Source: Clostridium carboxidivorans P7 (GTDB lineage: Bacteria; Bacillota; Clostridia; Clostridiales; Clostridiaceae). Taken from it: a DNA stretch of 64,000 nucleotides. The first letter of the stretch is position 1, and each line of letters opens with the position of its first letter. Below are positions 15,996 through 25,882 of the stretch, in pieces. The translations under genes and the position numbers were made by a program. The stretch is taken from NCBI RefSeq assembly GCF_001038625.1, contig NZ_CP011803.1:434001-498000 (forward strand). Reading direction: 5' to 3'. Below the pieces are notes generated by a model, which saw only the letters and a program-made list of their open reading frames with translations, searched no databases and had not been told where the DNA came from.

Positions 15996-18572
15996 ATGTT
16001 TAAACGATATTTTGCAAGTTTAACAATATTCATTTTATTTATCGCTGTGTTTTCAATTGTTTTTGTACAAAAAGCTTATGCTTATCAGAACAGTGGATAT
16101 TCCAATAATTTAAAGGTGGGGCTTTTAAGTATGTCCGCTAATACTATTACAGTCACATTAAATGGAGATTATACTTTAAATGGACAAGTATATCCATCTG
16201 GATCTGTTTTGAATATTGGAACAGATGGAACCAATATAACATTAAATGGAATAGTGCAAAATGATATTACTTTAAGTCCAAATAATAACTCTAATTTGGT
16301 AACGCTTGCTTCTGGTTCAATATCCAATAAATACTTAGGTTCATTTCTGATAAAATTTTATAATGGAAAAGTATTACCTATTAACATGATTGATACTGAA
16401 AGTTATTTAAAGGGTGTAGTAGGATATGAACTGGATAATAGTTGTCCAATTGAGGCCTTAAAGGCGCAAGCAGTAGCAGCAAGAAATTATGCTATATCCC
16501 GAATTGGTTATGCATCAGCTAATGGTTATGCATCAGCTAATGGTTATGATTTTGATGATACTCCAGCTTATCAGACCTATAGAGGTTATGATGCAAGTCT
16601 TACCAATGTTATTGCTGCTGTTGACCAAACTAAAGGACAAGTTCTTTTATATAACGACAAATTGGTTGAGGCTTTATATTCGGCTTGGCATGGTGGAATT
16701 TCAGAAGATAGTGAAAATGTATGGGGAAATTATGTGCCATATCTGCGATTTGTACAAGATTCCTTTGAAAATTTATCTTGGCCAAATGGCAATATAGTAT
16801 TAACTAACGCACAAATACAAACAATTTTAGTAAGTAAGAAATACATAGCTTCTACAGATATCTTTGTAAATTTAGATGTAAATTCAATAACTAAATTTAC
16901 AAGTGGTAGAGTATCAAATATTAATATTATTTATAAAGATGCAGCAGGAGCTGTGCGAACAAAATCTGTAACAAATGATTTTACAAGAACTTTTCTTGGA
17001 TTGCCAAGTAATCTTTATAATGTAACTTATGATTCAGTAAATGGAGCTTACACTTTTTCAGGAAAAGGAAATGGACATGGCCTTGGAATGAGTCAGGTTG
17101 GAGCTAAAAATAGGGCAGCTGCAGGACAAACTTATGATGATATTTTAAAATTTTATTATCAAAATGTGTATTTGCAGAATCTTATTACAAGTGCCATATT
17201 AAATAATTTTACTCAAAGTACAAATGGCTTGCTTACTGGAAATACTATTTCTTTTAATACAACTGCAGCATCTGGCAGTGGAAATTATTTATATAAGTAT
17301 GTTGTAATGAATGGAAGTAGTGTTGTATACACAAGGGATTATAATAATATTTCATCACTAGATTATGTACCAAGTGCTGATGGAAATTATACTGTGCAAG
17401 TTTATATGAAGGATCAAAATTCCACAGCTAATTATGATGATACAAAGACAGCTTCTTTTATGGTTTATGGAAATCCCGTTATAAGTACTTTAACTACTAA
17501 TAAAACACAATATTTAACAGGACAAACTGTTAACATAAATACAACAGCTGCATCGGGTTCAGGAAATTACCTTTATAAATATGTAATTTCTTTAAATGGA
17601 ACAACTTTATCTACTGTAGATTATAGTAATAATGTAAATTTACTTTATAAAGTTAATAGTGCAGGAAACTATAACATAATAGTATATGTAAAAGATTCAC
17701 TTTCTACAAAAGATTATGAGGATATGAAAACCGTGAATGTTCAAGTATATGATCAGCCTTCTATGACTTATATCAGCACACAAAATTCTATTTTTATTGG
17801 AAATACTTTGAAGTATACTATAAGCGAAGTAAATGGTTCTGGAAACGCAAAATATAGGTTTGTGGCTATGAATGGAAGTAGCATAGTATCTGATAGTGGA
17901 TATTTAGATTCAAACACTTTTAATTTCAAACCTGCAGCTGCAGGAAGTTATCAAATAGTTGGATATCTTAAGGATTCAGTATCTGAAAAAACTTTTGATG
18001 CTCAAGGTACTTTGAAGTTAAATGTATATAATCCTCAAATCAAAAATGTCAATGTAAGTGGATATTTTTATGTAGGAACTATGTTAAGCTTTTATGCTAA
18101 TAGTACAGGGGTAAGTCCCTCTGGAATGAGCTATAGATATGAAGTATATAATAATGGAAATGTGGTGTCGTCTAGTACTTTTAGTACCTCCAGCACGTTT
18201 TCTTTTAAACCAGCTATAAGTGGAGCTTATACAGTTAAAGTTTATGGCAAGGATGGATTAAGTATAAAAGCTTATGATTCTATAAAACAATTTAATATTA
18301 CAATAAATAGTAAACCTTTGTATATTGCTGCATTGCCTTTAAATTTAGGAATGACTGGCAGTGATGTAATATCTTTGCAAAATGCTTTAATAAAATTGGG
18401 ATATAATATTTCTAGTGCTACAGGATATTTTGGAAGTCAAACTAAAAGTGCAGTAATAGCTTTTCAAACAAGTGCTGGAATACCAGCAACTGGAACAGTG
18501 GGAACTTGGACTTATAGTTCACTAAATGATGCTCTTGTAACAAAATCAGGAATAAAAAATTTAAGCTTTTAA
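15996..18572 (+). CDS. Secreted SpoIID/LytB domain protein with Ig-like repeats and peptidoglycan-binding domain
   Basis: An 858-residue exported cell-wall protein. Signal peptide about 1-29 (cleaved near AYA). A SpoIID/LytB domain spans about 120-400, with the family signature AQAVAARNYAISR, DTPAYQTYRGYD and the C-terminal GKGNGHGLGMSQVGA. SpoIID of sporulation is a lytic transglycosylase; LytB-type members modulate autolysis. Four repeats of about 95 residues follow (each with GSGNYLYKYV-like cores and Y.V.VYVKD endings), then a PG_binding_1 domain near 775-850 (GSDVISLQNALIKLGY, TKSAVIAFQ). Codons 170-181 contain an exact 18-bp tandem duplication (GYASAN twice). GGGGGG is the ribosome site, buried in the leader hairpin. 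Confidence 0.9.
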   Translation: MFKRYFASLTIFILFIAVFSIVFVQKAYAYQNSGYSNNLKVGLLSMSANTITVTLNGDYTLNGQVYPSGSVLNIGTDGTNITLNGIVQNDITLSPNNNSNLVTLASGSISNKYLGSFLIKFYNGKVLPINMIDTESYLKGVVGYELDNSCPIEALKAQAVAARNYAISRIGYASANGYASANGYDFDDTPAYQTYRGYDASLTNVIAAVDQTKGQVLLYNDKLVEALYSAWHGGISEDSENVWGNYVPYLRFVQDSFENLSWPNGNIVLTNAQIQTILVSKKYIASTDIFVNLDVNSITKFTSGRVSNINIIYKDAAGAVRTKSVTNDFTRTFLGLPSNLYNVTYDSVNGAYTFSGKGNGHGLGMSQVGAKNRAAAGQTYDDILKFYYQNVYLQNLITSAILNNFTQSTNGLLTGNTISFNTTAASGSGNYLYKYVVMNGSSVVYTRDYNNISSLDYVPSADGNYTVQVYMKDQNSTANYDDTKTASFMVYGNPVISTLTTNKTQYLTGQTVNINTTAASGSGNYLYKYVISLNGTTLSTVDYSNNVNLLYKVNSAGNYNIIVYVKDSLSTKDYEDMKTVNVQVYDQPSMTYISTQNSIFIGNTLKYTISEVNGSGNAKYRFVAMNGSSIVSDSGYLDSNTFNFKPAAAGSYQIVGYLKDSVSEKTFDAQGTLKLNVYNPQIKNVNVSGYFYVGTMLSFYANSTGVSPSGMSYRYEVYNNGNVVSSSTFSTSSTFSFKPAISGAYTVKVYGKDGLSIKAYDSIKQFNITINSKPLYIAALPLNLGMTGSDVISLQNALIKLGYNISSATGYFGSQTKSAVIAFQTSAGIPATGTVGTWTYSSLNDALVTKSGIKNLSF
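16505..16540 (+). repeat. 18-bp in-frame tandem duplication in the SpoIID domain
   Basis: GGTTATGCATCAGCTAAT occurs twice in direct tandem, adding six residues (GYASAN) within the SpoIID domain just before YDFDDTPAYQ. Being in frame, copy-number change would lengthen a loop without breaking the gene. Confidence 0.85.
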
Positions 18573-18575
18573 TGA

Positions 18576-18612
18576 AAACAGGAACTTTGATGTTTATTCA
18601 AAGTTCCTGTTT
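18576..18612. terminator. Bidirectional terminator between the SpoIID gene and yedF
   Basis: AAACAGGAACTTTGA and TCAAAGTTCCTGTTT form a perfect 15-bp stem around a 7-base loop, followed on the plus strand by a T-rich run. The genes converge here, so it can serve both. Confidence 0.9.
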
Positions 18613-18629
18613 CCTTTTCTTATATGAAA

Positions 18630-19211
18630 TTATAATTTAATAGTATTATCAGCAGAATTCATTTTTTCAACTATAGTGTACATATTTGTAATTTCACCTA
18701 CAAGTAGCTTTTCTTTCAATCCATAAAAATCAAGGCAAGTTCCACAGTTGAATATATTTACGCCTTTTTCTTTAAGTGTTTTAATGCTTTCGATGCAGTC
18801 AGAACCTTCAGTAGTAAGTTTAACACCACCATTTAAAAATAGTATGTCAGAAGGAAGCTTATCACTTTCGCTTAAAGCATAGAAATAACTTTTCATTAAA
18901 GTTGTACCTAATTTGTCATCACCAACACCAAGCTTATCAGAAGAAACTACTATAACAAGATTTTTGTCATTAAAGTTCATAGGTTTGCAGCTGCAAGAAT
19001 CTTTAGTAATATCTATATAGTAAAGACCTTCTTTTTCTTCAACTTTATATTTAAAACCATTGCTTTCAGCAAATTTTGAAACATTATTCTTTGAAACTTC
19101 ATTATCTACTATAACAGTAGTTTGACCTTCATCTATTGAATCAAAAAACTTTTTTGTATTGATGACAGGTTGAGGACATTTTAATCCTTTACAATCAATT
19201 ATATTAGTCAT
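18630..19211 (-). CDS. yedF: YedF, sulfurtransferase-like selenium metabolism protein
   Basis: About 193 residues in two parts: an N-terminal TusA-like domain with the CPxP motif (IDCKGLKCPQPVINTKKF) and a C-terminal DsrE-like domain (FLNGGVKLTTEGSDCIESI, NCGTCLDFYGL). This fusion is the YedF family, often found beside selD in selenium users. Its biochemical role is unproven; a sulfur/selenium carrier is inferred from the TusA Cys. No selD, selA or selB is in the window. ATG 19211 is chosen over a GTG five codons upstream that overlaps the AAAGGTGG ribosome site. Confidence 0.88.
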   Translation of the reverse strand: MTNIIDCKGLKCPQPVINTKKFFDSIDEGQTTVIVDNEVSKNNVSKFAESNGFKYKVEEKEGLYYIDITKDSCSCKPMNFNDKNLVIVVSSDKLGVGDDKLGTTLMKSYFYALSESDKLPSDILFLNGGVKLTTEGSDCIESIKTLKEKGVNIFNCGTCLDFYGLKEKLLVGEITNMYTIVEKMNSADNTIKL

Positions 19212-19506
19212 GTGTATAATTACCACCTTTCAAAAAATAAATAATTGTATATTTAAGTATAAAATAATACAATAATAATAGTATGATTTTAAATAAATTA
19301 TAACATAACTAGATAATACATATTATAGTTTTTACAAATAGATAAAGTAACAACTATTTATAAAAATTATGAATAAGGCAATAAAAAGTTAACAATCAGA
19401 AAATTCTGAAATCAACACTGTGGTGAGAAATTTGTGGTATTATAGTATACGGTATTTTATACTTGGACATAACTAAAGGATAATATAAAAAGGAAGGATT
19501 TTTATA

Positions 19507-21045
19507 ATGAAAGAATTTATTTCTATGATGGGAGAATTCGTTTATAATTTTGTTATTTGTGGCATAAATGTTTTTCAAGTATCAGTAATTATACTAACAA
19601 TGTACTATTTGATCATCTCATTATTTGGCTTTTATAAAAAAGAGGATAAAGAAGCAGAAAATTGTAAACCAGAAAAAAAATTTGCTTTGTTAGTAGCAGC
19701 ACATAATGAAGAAATGGTAATTGGAAAAATAGTAGATAGTTTAAAAGAATTGGATTACCCTAAAGATTTATATGATATTTTTGTAATTGCAGATAATTGT
19801 ACTGATAAAACAGCAGAAATAGCTAGAAAACATGGTGGTAATGTATACGAGAGAAATGTTTCAGATAAAAGAGGAAAAGGATATGCATTAGAATGGATGT
19901 TTGCTAGAGTATTTAAAATGGATACTAAATATGATGCTATAGCTATTTTTGATGCAGATAATTTAGTTTCAAAGAATTTTTTAAATGAAATGAACTATAA
20001 ATTACTTAAGGGATATAAAGTTGTTCAAGGTTATATAGATAGTAAAAATCCAGATGATTCGTGGATAACACAGTCTTATTCCATATCATTTTGGACAGCT
20101 AATAGGTTATTTCAATTAGGAAGGTCAAATTTAGGATTGTCAAGTCAGATAGGTGGAACTGGATTTTGCATGGATACGGAAACACTTAAGAAATTAGGAT
20201 GGGGTTCTACTTGTCTTACAGAAGATTTAGAGTTTACTTGTAAATTAGTACTTAATGGACATAAAGTTGGTTGGGCTCACAATGCTATAGTTTATGATGA
20301 AAAGCCTTTAACGTTAAAACAATCCTGGAATCAGAGAAAAAGATGGATGCAGGGATTTGCTGATGTATTTTCAAGGTTTTTCGTTAGACTTATGAAAAGA
20401 GCTGTAAAAGAAAGAAGTTTTATTACTTTAGATTGTGCTTTATATACTATGCAGCCATACTTTACATTGTTTATGGCAGCTTCTGCTGTAATAAGTTTAA
20501 TCAAAAGTTTTAGTGGTATAGATGTAATAACATTGGATGGGATTTTTAGAGACATTTTTTATAGTAGTCAAAGTAGTTATAGTCAATATGCTTGGATGAT
20601 ATTTAGTATAGGTCAATTCTTATTTACACCAATAGTTATGTTATTGGAAACAAAGTTATCTAAAAAAATGTTTGGAGTATTTGCTTTATATTCTTTAAAT
20701 GCAGTAGTATTTTCAGAGATTTTCAGGTATTTAAGAGATAACGGTAAATATAAGGAATTTTTAATAACACATCATTTAGCTATTGAAAATGTAAACAAGG
20801 GCTACATAATTCCGTCCATTGAGTATACAGTTCTAATTACCATTATTTATATAATGATGTTTGTTATCATTATAGGAATGATTGATAGAAGATATTCGTT
20901 AAAGATATTTATATGGTACATGTTGTTTAGTATATATACTTTAACCTGGATTCCTATAACTGTTCAAGGAATTTTAAATAAGGATAAGAAGGAATGGAGT
21001 CATACTAAACATATAAGACAAATAAGTATTCAAGAAGTAGAATAG
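19507..21045 (+). CDS. Processive family 2 glycosyltransferase, membrane-bound
   Basis: A 512-residue inner-membrane GT2 enzyme. N-terminal helix (about 20-45), then a GT-A catalytic domain: LVAAHNEE, FVIADNCTDKT, IFDADN (DxD metal motif), GGTGFCMDTE, TEDLEFTCKL (catalytic ED) and QRKRWMQG (QxxRW). These are the D,D,D,QxxRW residues of processive beta-glycosyltransferases such as cellulose, hyaluronan or poly-GlcNAc synthases. Four or five further helices follow. It would build an exopolysaccharide from a nucleotide sugar, but no partner genes (deacetylase, export) are adjacent and the sugar is unknown. AAGGAAGG precedes the ATG. A bidirectional terminator lies after it. Confidence 0.9.
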   Translation: MKEFISMMGEFVYNFVICGINVFQVSVIILTMYYLIISLFGFYKKEDKEAENCKPEKKFALLVAAHNEEMVIGKIVDSLKELDYPKDLYDIFVIADNCTDKTAEIARKHGGNVYERNVSDKRGKGYALEWMFARVFKMDTKYDAIAIFDADNLVSKNFLNEMNYKLLKGYKVVQGYIDSKNPDDSWITQSYSISFWTANRLFQLGRSNLGLSSQIGGTGFCMDTETLKKLGWGSTCLTEDLEFTCKLVLNGHKVGWAHNAIVYDEKPLTLKQSWNQRKRWMQGFADVFSRFFVRLMKRAVKERSFITLDCALYTMQPYFTLFMAASAVISLIKSFSGIDVITLDGIFRDIFYSSQSSYSQYAWMIFSIGQFLFTPIVMLLETKLSKKMFGVFALYSLNAVVFSEIFRYLRDNGKYKEFLITHHLAIENVNKGYIIPSIEYTVLITIIYIMMFVIIIGMIDRRYSLKIFIWYMLFSIYTLTWIPITVQGILNKDKKEWSHTKHIRQISIQEVE

Positions 21046-21054
21046 TAAAAAAAT

Positions 21055-21095
21055 AGTGCTGAATGTCAAGGAAATTAATCCTGACATTTAGCACT
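21055..21095. terminator. Bidirectional terminator between GT2 and uup
   Basis: AGTGCTGAATGTCAAGGA pairs with TCCTGACATTTAGCACT with minor mismatches; a T-rich run follows on the plus strand and an A-rich run precedes it, so it fits both converging transcripts. It overlaps the last codons of uup. Confidence 0.85.
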
Positions 21096-22991
21096 TTCTA
21101 TTTTTTCTGCTAGTTCATTTAAGTAAGTCCATCTATCCAACAAATAATCAAGTTTTTCTTGTAATTCTTTCTTTTCCTCAAAAAGCTTTTGAAGAAGTTC
21201 ATAATCGCTGCCAGCAGAGTTTATCTTTGAATCAACAACTTGTATTTTGTTTTCTACATCTGCAATAACATCATCTATTTCATCAAATTCTTTTTGCTCT
21301 TTATAGGAAAATTTTAAAGGTTTATTTTTATTTTCTTTGTAGTTTGATTTAATATCTTTTTTACTTGGTTCCTTTATTTCTTCTTCCTGTTTTTCAATTT
21401 CACATTTATCCATGTATTCAGTATAATTTCCTGTATAATAATCTATGGAAGAATTGCCTTTAAAAATTAGGAGCTTTTTAAAAGCCTTATCTAAAAAGTA
21501 CCTATCATGAGATACAGCTATAACTGTTCCTGAAAAGTCTTCTAAATAATCCTCTAAAACAGTAAGAGTTTCTATGTCTAAATCATTAGTAGGCTCGTCA
21601 AGCATTAAAACATTAGGGGCACTCATAAGTACCCTAAGCAGCTGAAGTCTTCTTTTTTCACCACCAGAAAGCTTTGAAATAGGTGTCCACTGCATTTCTG
21701 GAGTAAATAGAAATCTTTCCAGCATAATAGCAGCACTTAAGGTTTCACCATCTGATGCTTTTAAAAATTCTCCAACTTCTTTTATATATTCTATAACTCT
21801 CAAATTCTCATTCATTTCTTTATTTTCTTGGGAAAAGTATCCTATCTTTACTGTTTCACCAATGTGAACTTCTCCAGAATCAGGTTTGATTATACCTGCA
21901 CATATATTCAAAAATGTAGACTTACCAATACCATTTGGTCCAATTATACCCACTCTGTCATTATTGGAAAATATATAGCTAAAATCATCTATTATCTTTC
22001 TATTTTCAAAGGATTTGTTTATATTTTCTAGTTCTATAACCTTTTTACCTAGCCTAGTACTTGCAGAGGATATTTGTACCTTATCATTAGCTTTATCAAA
22101 TTCAGTATTTTTAATTTCTTCAAATCTTTGAATCCTTGCTTTTTGTTTGGTGCTTCTAGCTTTTGCACCCCTTCTTATCCAAGCTAATTCTCTGCGGAAA
22201 AGGTTCTTGCGTTTATCATCTAAAGCCTTGTTTAGTTCTTCTCTTTCTGATTTTTTTTCTAAGAAAATACTGTAATTTCCAGCATAGCTATAGAGATTTC
22301 CATTGCTTATTTCTAAAATTCTATTGGTAACTCTATCTAAAAAGTATCTATCATGAGTAATCATAAGTAGAGCACCTTTTCTATTGTTTAAGTAATTTTC
22401 AAGCCAAGCTACAGTATCATTGTCAATATGATTAGTAGGTTCATCTAGAATTAATAAATTTGAAGGTGTTATAAGAGTACCAGCTAAAGCTATTCTCTTT
22501 TTTTGACCTCCAGAAAGAGTCGCTACCTTTGCATCAAAATCAAAAATATTGAGTTTGGTAAGTATAGTTTTAGCATCACTTTCTATTTGCCATGCATTTA
22601 AACTATCCATTTTAGCAGTTAAATCCAAAAGCTTTTTTTGTCTATCTTCATCATTAGGATTTTTCTCCAAAGATTTAAGCGTATTTTCATATTCTCTTAA
22701 AACCTTCATTACTGGAGAGTCTCCTCTAAATACTTGTTCTAGCACTGTGGCATTTTCATCAAAGGATGTGTTTTGAGAAAGATAATTTACTGTTAAGTTA
22801 TTTGAAGTTATTATGTTTCCACTATCATAATTTTCTGCTCCAGCAGTAATTTTTAATAATGTGGATTTACCTGTACCATTTATACCTATAACGCCTATCT
22901 TTTCTCCTTCATTTATGCCTAAAGATATATTATTTAGTATGATTTTTTCACCATAGCTTTTGCATATATTTTCTAAAGATATTAAGTTCAT
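21075..22991 (-). CDS. uup: ABC-F ATPase, Uup subfamily
   Basis: A 638-residue soluble double ATPase. Domain 1: GINGTGKST, signature TLSGGQKKRIALA, LLILDEPTNHID. Linker with RRELAWIRRGAKARSTKQKARIQ, the arm typical of Uup. Domain 2: GPNGIGKST, KLSGGEKRRLQLL, LMLDEPTNDLD. A C-terminal coiled coil of about 90 residues (KEQKEFDEIDDVIADVE to WTYLNELAEK) matches the Uup CTD. Uup acts on the ribosome and influences DNA stability in E. coli. This is a housekeeping-type ABC-F, distinct from the resistance-type protein at 14.2 kb. It appears monocistronic. Confidence 0.93.
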   Translation of the reverse strand: MNLISLENICKSYGEKIILNNISLGINEGEKIGVIGINGTGKSTLLKITAGAENYDSGNIITSNNLTVNYLSQNTSFDENATVLEQVFRGDSPVMKVLREYENTLKSLEKNPNDEDRQKKLLDLTAKMDSLNAWQIESDAKTILTKLNIFDFDAKVATLSGGQKKRIALAGTLITPSNLLILDEPTNHIDNDTVAWLENYLNNRKGALLMITHDRYFLDRVTNRILEISNGNLYSYAGNYSIFLEKKSEREELNKALDDKRKNLFRRELAWIRRGAKARSTKQKARIQRFEEIKNTEFDKANDKVQISSASTRLGKKVIELENINKSFENRKIIDDFSYIFSNNDRVGIIGPNGIGKSTFLNICAGIIKPDSGEVHIGETVKIGYFSQENKEMNENLRVIEYIKEVGEFLKASDGETLSAAIMLERFLFTPEMQWTPISKLSGGEKRRLQLLRVLMSAPNVLMLDEPTNDLDIETLTVLEDYLEDFSGTVIAVSHDRYFLDKAFKKLLIFKGNSSIDYYTGNYTEYMDKCEIEKQEEEIKEPSKKDIKSNYKENKNKPLKFSYKEQKEFDEIDDVIADVENKIQVVDSKINSAGSDYELLQKLFEEKKELQEKLDYLLDRWTYLNELAEKIESAKCQD

Positions 22992-23186
22992 TTAATTCAC
23001 ATATCCTTTCTAGCTATTTTCATAACACTATTTAGTATATTAGCAAAAAACTTTTTTTTCAACAATACTAAAAATATTATTTAAAAATAGAATTTTATGA
23101 AGGATATTATTTTTTTTTATGGAATAAAATAATATATATATCTATGGATTAAAATGCAAAAAATTATAGATAAGGGAGGGTTGTCC

Positions 23187-25634
23187 ATGGGGTATAGTAT
23201 GAAGGAAATCAAAGGAAATTGTGAAGAGATGATATTAAAGAAAGTTAGCATAAATGGTAACATTTGTGGGGAATATGCTGAAATATCTATAAATCAGGTA
23301 TATGAAAATAAAAGTAAAGGTGACATAGAAGGTGTATATGTTTTTCCGATACCTAAAACTGCTATAATATCAGGGTTTGAAGCAGAGATAGGAGGAAAGA
23401 CTTTAAAAACTATAGTAGAGGAAAAAGAAAAGGCAATTAAAATTTATGAAAATGCTAAGGATAGAGGAGATAACACTGTATTTTTAGAAGAATTAAAGCC
23501 TCATATTTTTAAAATAGCTGTAGGAAAAATCGTAAGTGGTGAAACAGTTAAAATAAAATTATCTTATATAGATGAGCTTCAGTATAAAGATAAGAAGTTC
23601 AAGCTTACAATTCCAGCAATATATGAACCAACAAAAATGGATGAGAATTCAAAGCTTAATAATTTGAAGAATACTTTAGTAAATAAAATTGTAAAGAAAA
23701 AATCAGAAGATAGTGAATTCCAATTTAAAACTAATATTATAGTAGAGTCTTTGTGCAAATTAGATTTTGAATCTCCTTATCATAAGTTAAAAGTGGAAAG
23801 AGAAGGGGATACTGTAGCTAAAATTAATTTACAAGATGATTATGAAGCTATGGATAAGGATTTCATACTTATTATGAAGGAAAAAGATCCTTTAGAAGCT
23901 GATGGTATGATTTATGAATACAAAGAAAATGGAGAGGATAGAAGAGTAGTCTATCTTAGAATGATCCCTAAGCTGGATGACTATGAAATGGAAGATAAGG
24001 AAAGTTACGTTTTCCTTATAGATATTTCAGATACTATGAAAGGCGATAAGTTAGAACAGGCTAAAAATGCACTTCAAATGTGTATCAGAAATCTTGAAGA
24101 AGGGGATACCTTTGACATTATTGCAATGGGAGAAACTTTAAAGTATTTTTGGGATGAGGGAATGGCTGAGTTTAATTCTGAAACTTTAAAAAAGGCATCT
24201 CAGTGGATAGAAAATTTGACTACAGAGGATGATGCAGATATATTTGGAGCCATAAAATATAGCCTTGAAAATGAAGGTGGTCATAATACAATATTGATTT
24301 TCACTGATGATGAAGTTGAAGAAGAAGATGAAATACTAGATTATGTAAGGGAAAATTTAGGAGACAATAGAATATTTACTTTTGGCTTTGATTCAGAAAC
24401 CAATAACTATTTTCTGAACAAATTAGCTCATGAGAGCTTTGGAAAAGCTGAGTTTATAAATAAGGGTCGAAGAATAGAATATGTAGTATTGAGACAATTT
24501 AAGAGAATTCAAAATCCAGAAGTGGATGATATACAAATAGATTGGGGAAATATGAAGGTTCAATCAACTTATCCAAGAACTATAGATTATATGTATGATA
24601 GAGAAGCTTTTTCTATTTTTGCCTATGTTATAGGTGAAGTAAGTGATGAAATAGTTATAAGTGGAAAGGTTGGTGATAAGGATTATATAAGAAAAGTAGA
24701 TTTAGATAATTTTAATACAGAGGATAACGCTAACTTACTAAAAAAAATGTGGGCAAGAAAGAGAATTAAATCCATTGAGATGAATATGAAGTCACAGCGT
24801 GGAGACGTAAAGGAAGCTATGAGACAAAAAGTAATAGAACTATCTAAAAAGAATGGATTGATAAGTCCTGAAACCACATTCATTTTTATGGAACTTAGAG
24901 AAGAACCAGTACTTGGTATAGAACTTAAGAACATAATTCCAATTAGTGTTAAGGAAATGACTCTATCAGATGAATTTGAAGAGGAAAATTTTGATGTGGA
25001 AGATAAGACAGGATTTTTGTATAAAACATATGAAGGAACAATAGTGGAAGAAAAAATCCAAAAATTAAAAGGCGATAATTTATATCTAAATAGTAAATAT
25101 CCTAGAAAGAAGCTTTTGAGAATAATTGCTAAGAATCAATTTGCAGAGGGAGCTTTTGTTGATTATGAAGACAGCAGCACAGAGGATAAGGTAGAAACTA
25201 CTGCTATGGTATTATTAGCATTTATCTTAGGTGATGAGGATATAGACATATATTTCAATCAACTAAATAAATCTGTAGAATTTATATGTAATAAGTGTGT
25301 TGATGAAGATTTTGAAATGGAAGATCGAGTTGGAAAGATGATAATTTTAGCCTTAGAGCAAGCAATACAAAATGGAATCCTGAAGGAAAAAAATGCTCAG
25401 AAAGCTGAAAAAACCTTAGAGTATTTATATGATTTATTGAATAAAAGAGAAAGCGCTAAGGAAATGTTAAATAATCTTATAGAGTGTTCCTTAAAGAAAA
25501 ATGTGGCGTCACTTTTTACAATAAGTGAAGATGGAAGCTGTATAAATGAAAAAATAGTAATTAGCGAAGAAAGAAATTCTATTTTTAATATGGCTAAATT
25601 AGCAATTCTTATGGTTTTAAAGGGTATGGATTAA
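23187..25634 (+). CDS. VIT and von Willebrand A domain protein
   Basis: About 815 residues, no signal peptide, very acidic. N-terminal VIT domain (about 5-140: NQVYENKSKGDIEGVYVFPIP is the family core), then a VWA domain near 265-430 with the metal-site motif DISDTMKG (DxSxT in place of DxSxS) and IFTDDEVEEED. The C-terminal ~330 residues resemble the tail of inter-alpha-trypsin-like bacterial proteins and have no named domain. Such proteins usually mediate protein interactions; no partner is encoded next to it. ATG 23187 is preferred because AAGGGAGGG lies six bases upstream. A strong terminator follows. Function unknown. Confidence 0.88.
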   Translation: MGYSMKEIKGNCEEMILKKVSINGNICGEYAEISINQVYENKSKGDIEGVYVFPIPKTAIISGFEAEIGGKTLKTIVEEKEKAIKIYENAKDRGDNTVFLEELKPHIFKIAVGKIVSGETVKIKLSYIDELQYKDKKFKLTIPAIYEPTKMDENSKLNNLKNTLVNKIVKKKSEDSEFQFKTNIIVESLCKLDFESPYHKLKVEREGDTVAKINLQDDYEAMDKDFILIMKEKDPLEADGMIYEYKENGEDRRVVYLRMIPKLDDYEMEDKESYVFLIDISDTMKGDKLEQAKNALQMCIRNLEEGDTFDIIAMGETLKYFWDEGMAEFNSETLKKASQWIENLTTEDDADIFGAIKYSLENEGGHNTILIFTDDEVEEEDEILDYVRENLGDNRIFTFGFDSETNNYFLNKLAHESFGKAEFINKGRRIEYVVLRQFKRIQNPEVDDIQIDWGNMKVQSTYPRTIDYMYDREAFSIFAYVIGEVSDEIVISGKVGDKDYIRKVDLDNFNTEDNANLLKKMWARKRIKSIEMNMKSQRGDVKEAMRQKVIELSKKNGLISPETTFIFMELREEPVLGIELKNIIPISVKEMTLSDEFEEENFDVEDKTGFLYKTYEGTIVEEKIQKLKGDNLYLNSKYPRKKLLRIIAKNQFAEGAFVDYEDSSTEDKVETTAMVLLAFILGDEDIDIYFNQLNKSVEFICNKCVDEDFEMEDRVGKMIILALEQAIQNGILKEKNAQKAEKTLEYLYDLLNKRESAKEMLNNLIECSLKKNVASLFTISEDGSCINEKIVISEERNSIFNMAKLAILMVLKGMD

Positions 25635-25681
25635 TGAACACCAATTATTAAAAAAACATAGGACTAGAGTGTTATAAAATG

Positions 25682-25728
25682 ATCCTCTAGAATAGATAAT
25701 TTATAAAAATCTATTCTAGAGGATTTTT
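25682..25728 (+). terminator. Terminator after the VIT-VWA gene
   Basis: ATCCTCTAGAATAGAT and ATCTATTCTAGAGGAT form a perfect 16-bp stem around an 11-base loop, followed by a run of T. Confidence 0.93.
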
Positions 25729-25822
25729 ATATTTTTGTATAAAAAAGCATATTGTAAGGAACATTGAAATTAAATAATATTAGGTTTAAGAAAAATATTA
25801 TATAAAGATTATTGCATTGCAG

Positions 25823-25857
25823 TTATAATTGTTATATATTATATATAACAATTATAA
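25823..25857. promoter_or_regulatory. Perfect 16-bp inverted repeat before the ABC exporter operon
   Basis: TTATAATTGTTATATA and TATATAACAATTATAA are exact inverted copies across three bases, 25 bases before the ATPase start. The element contains -10-like TATAAT strings. It is a candidate operator or leader hairpin; no regulator gene is adjacent. Confidence 0.5.
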
Positions 25858-25882
25858 TTTAATTAGTGTGGAGGAAAAAGAA

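Noticed and set aside
18630..19211. yedF taken as proof of a selenoprotein locus
   Set aside because: No selD, selA, selB or SECIS-like element seen nearby; yedF alone does not show selenium use.
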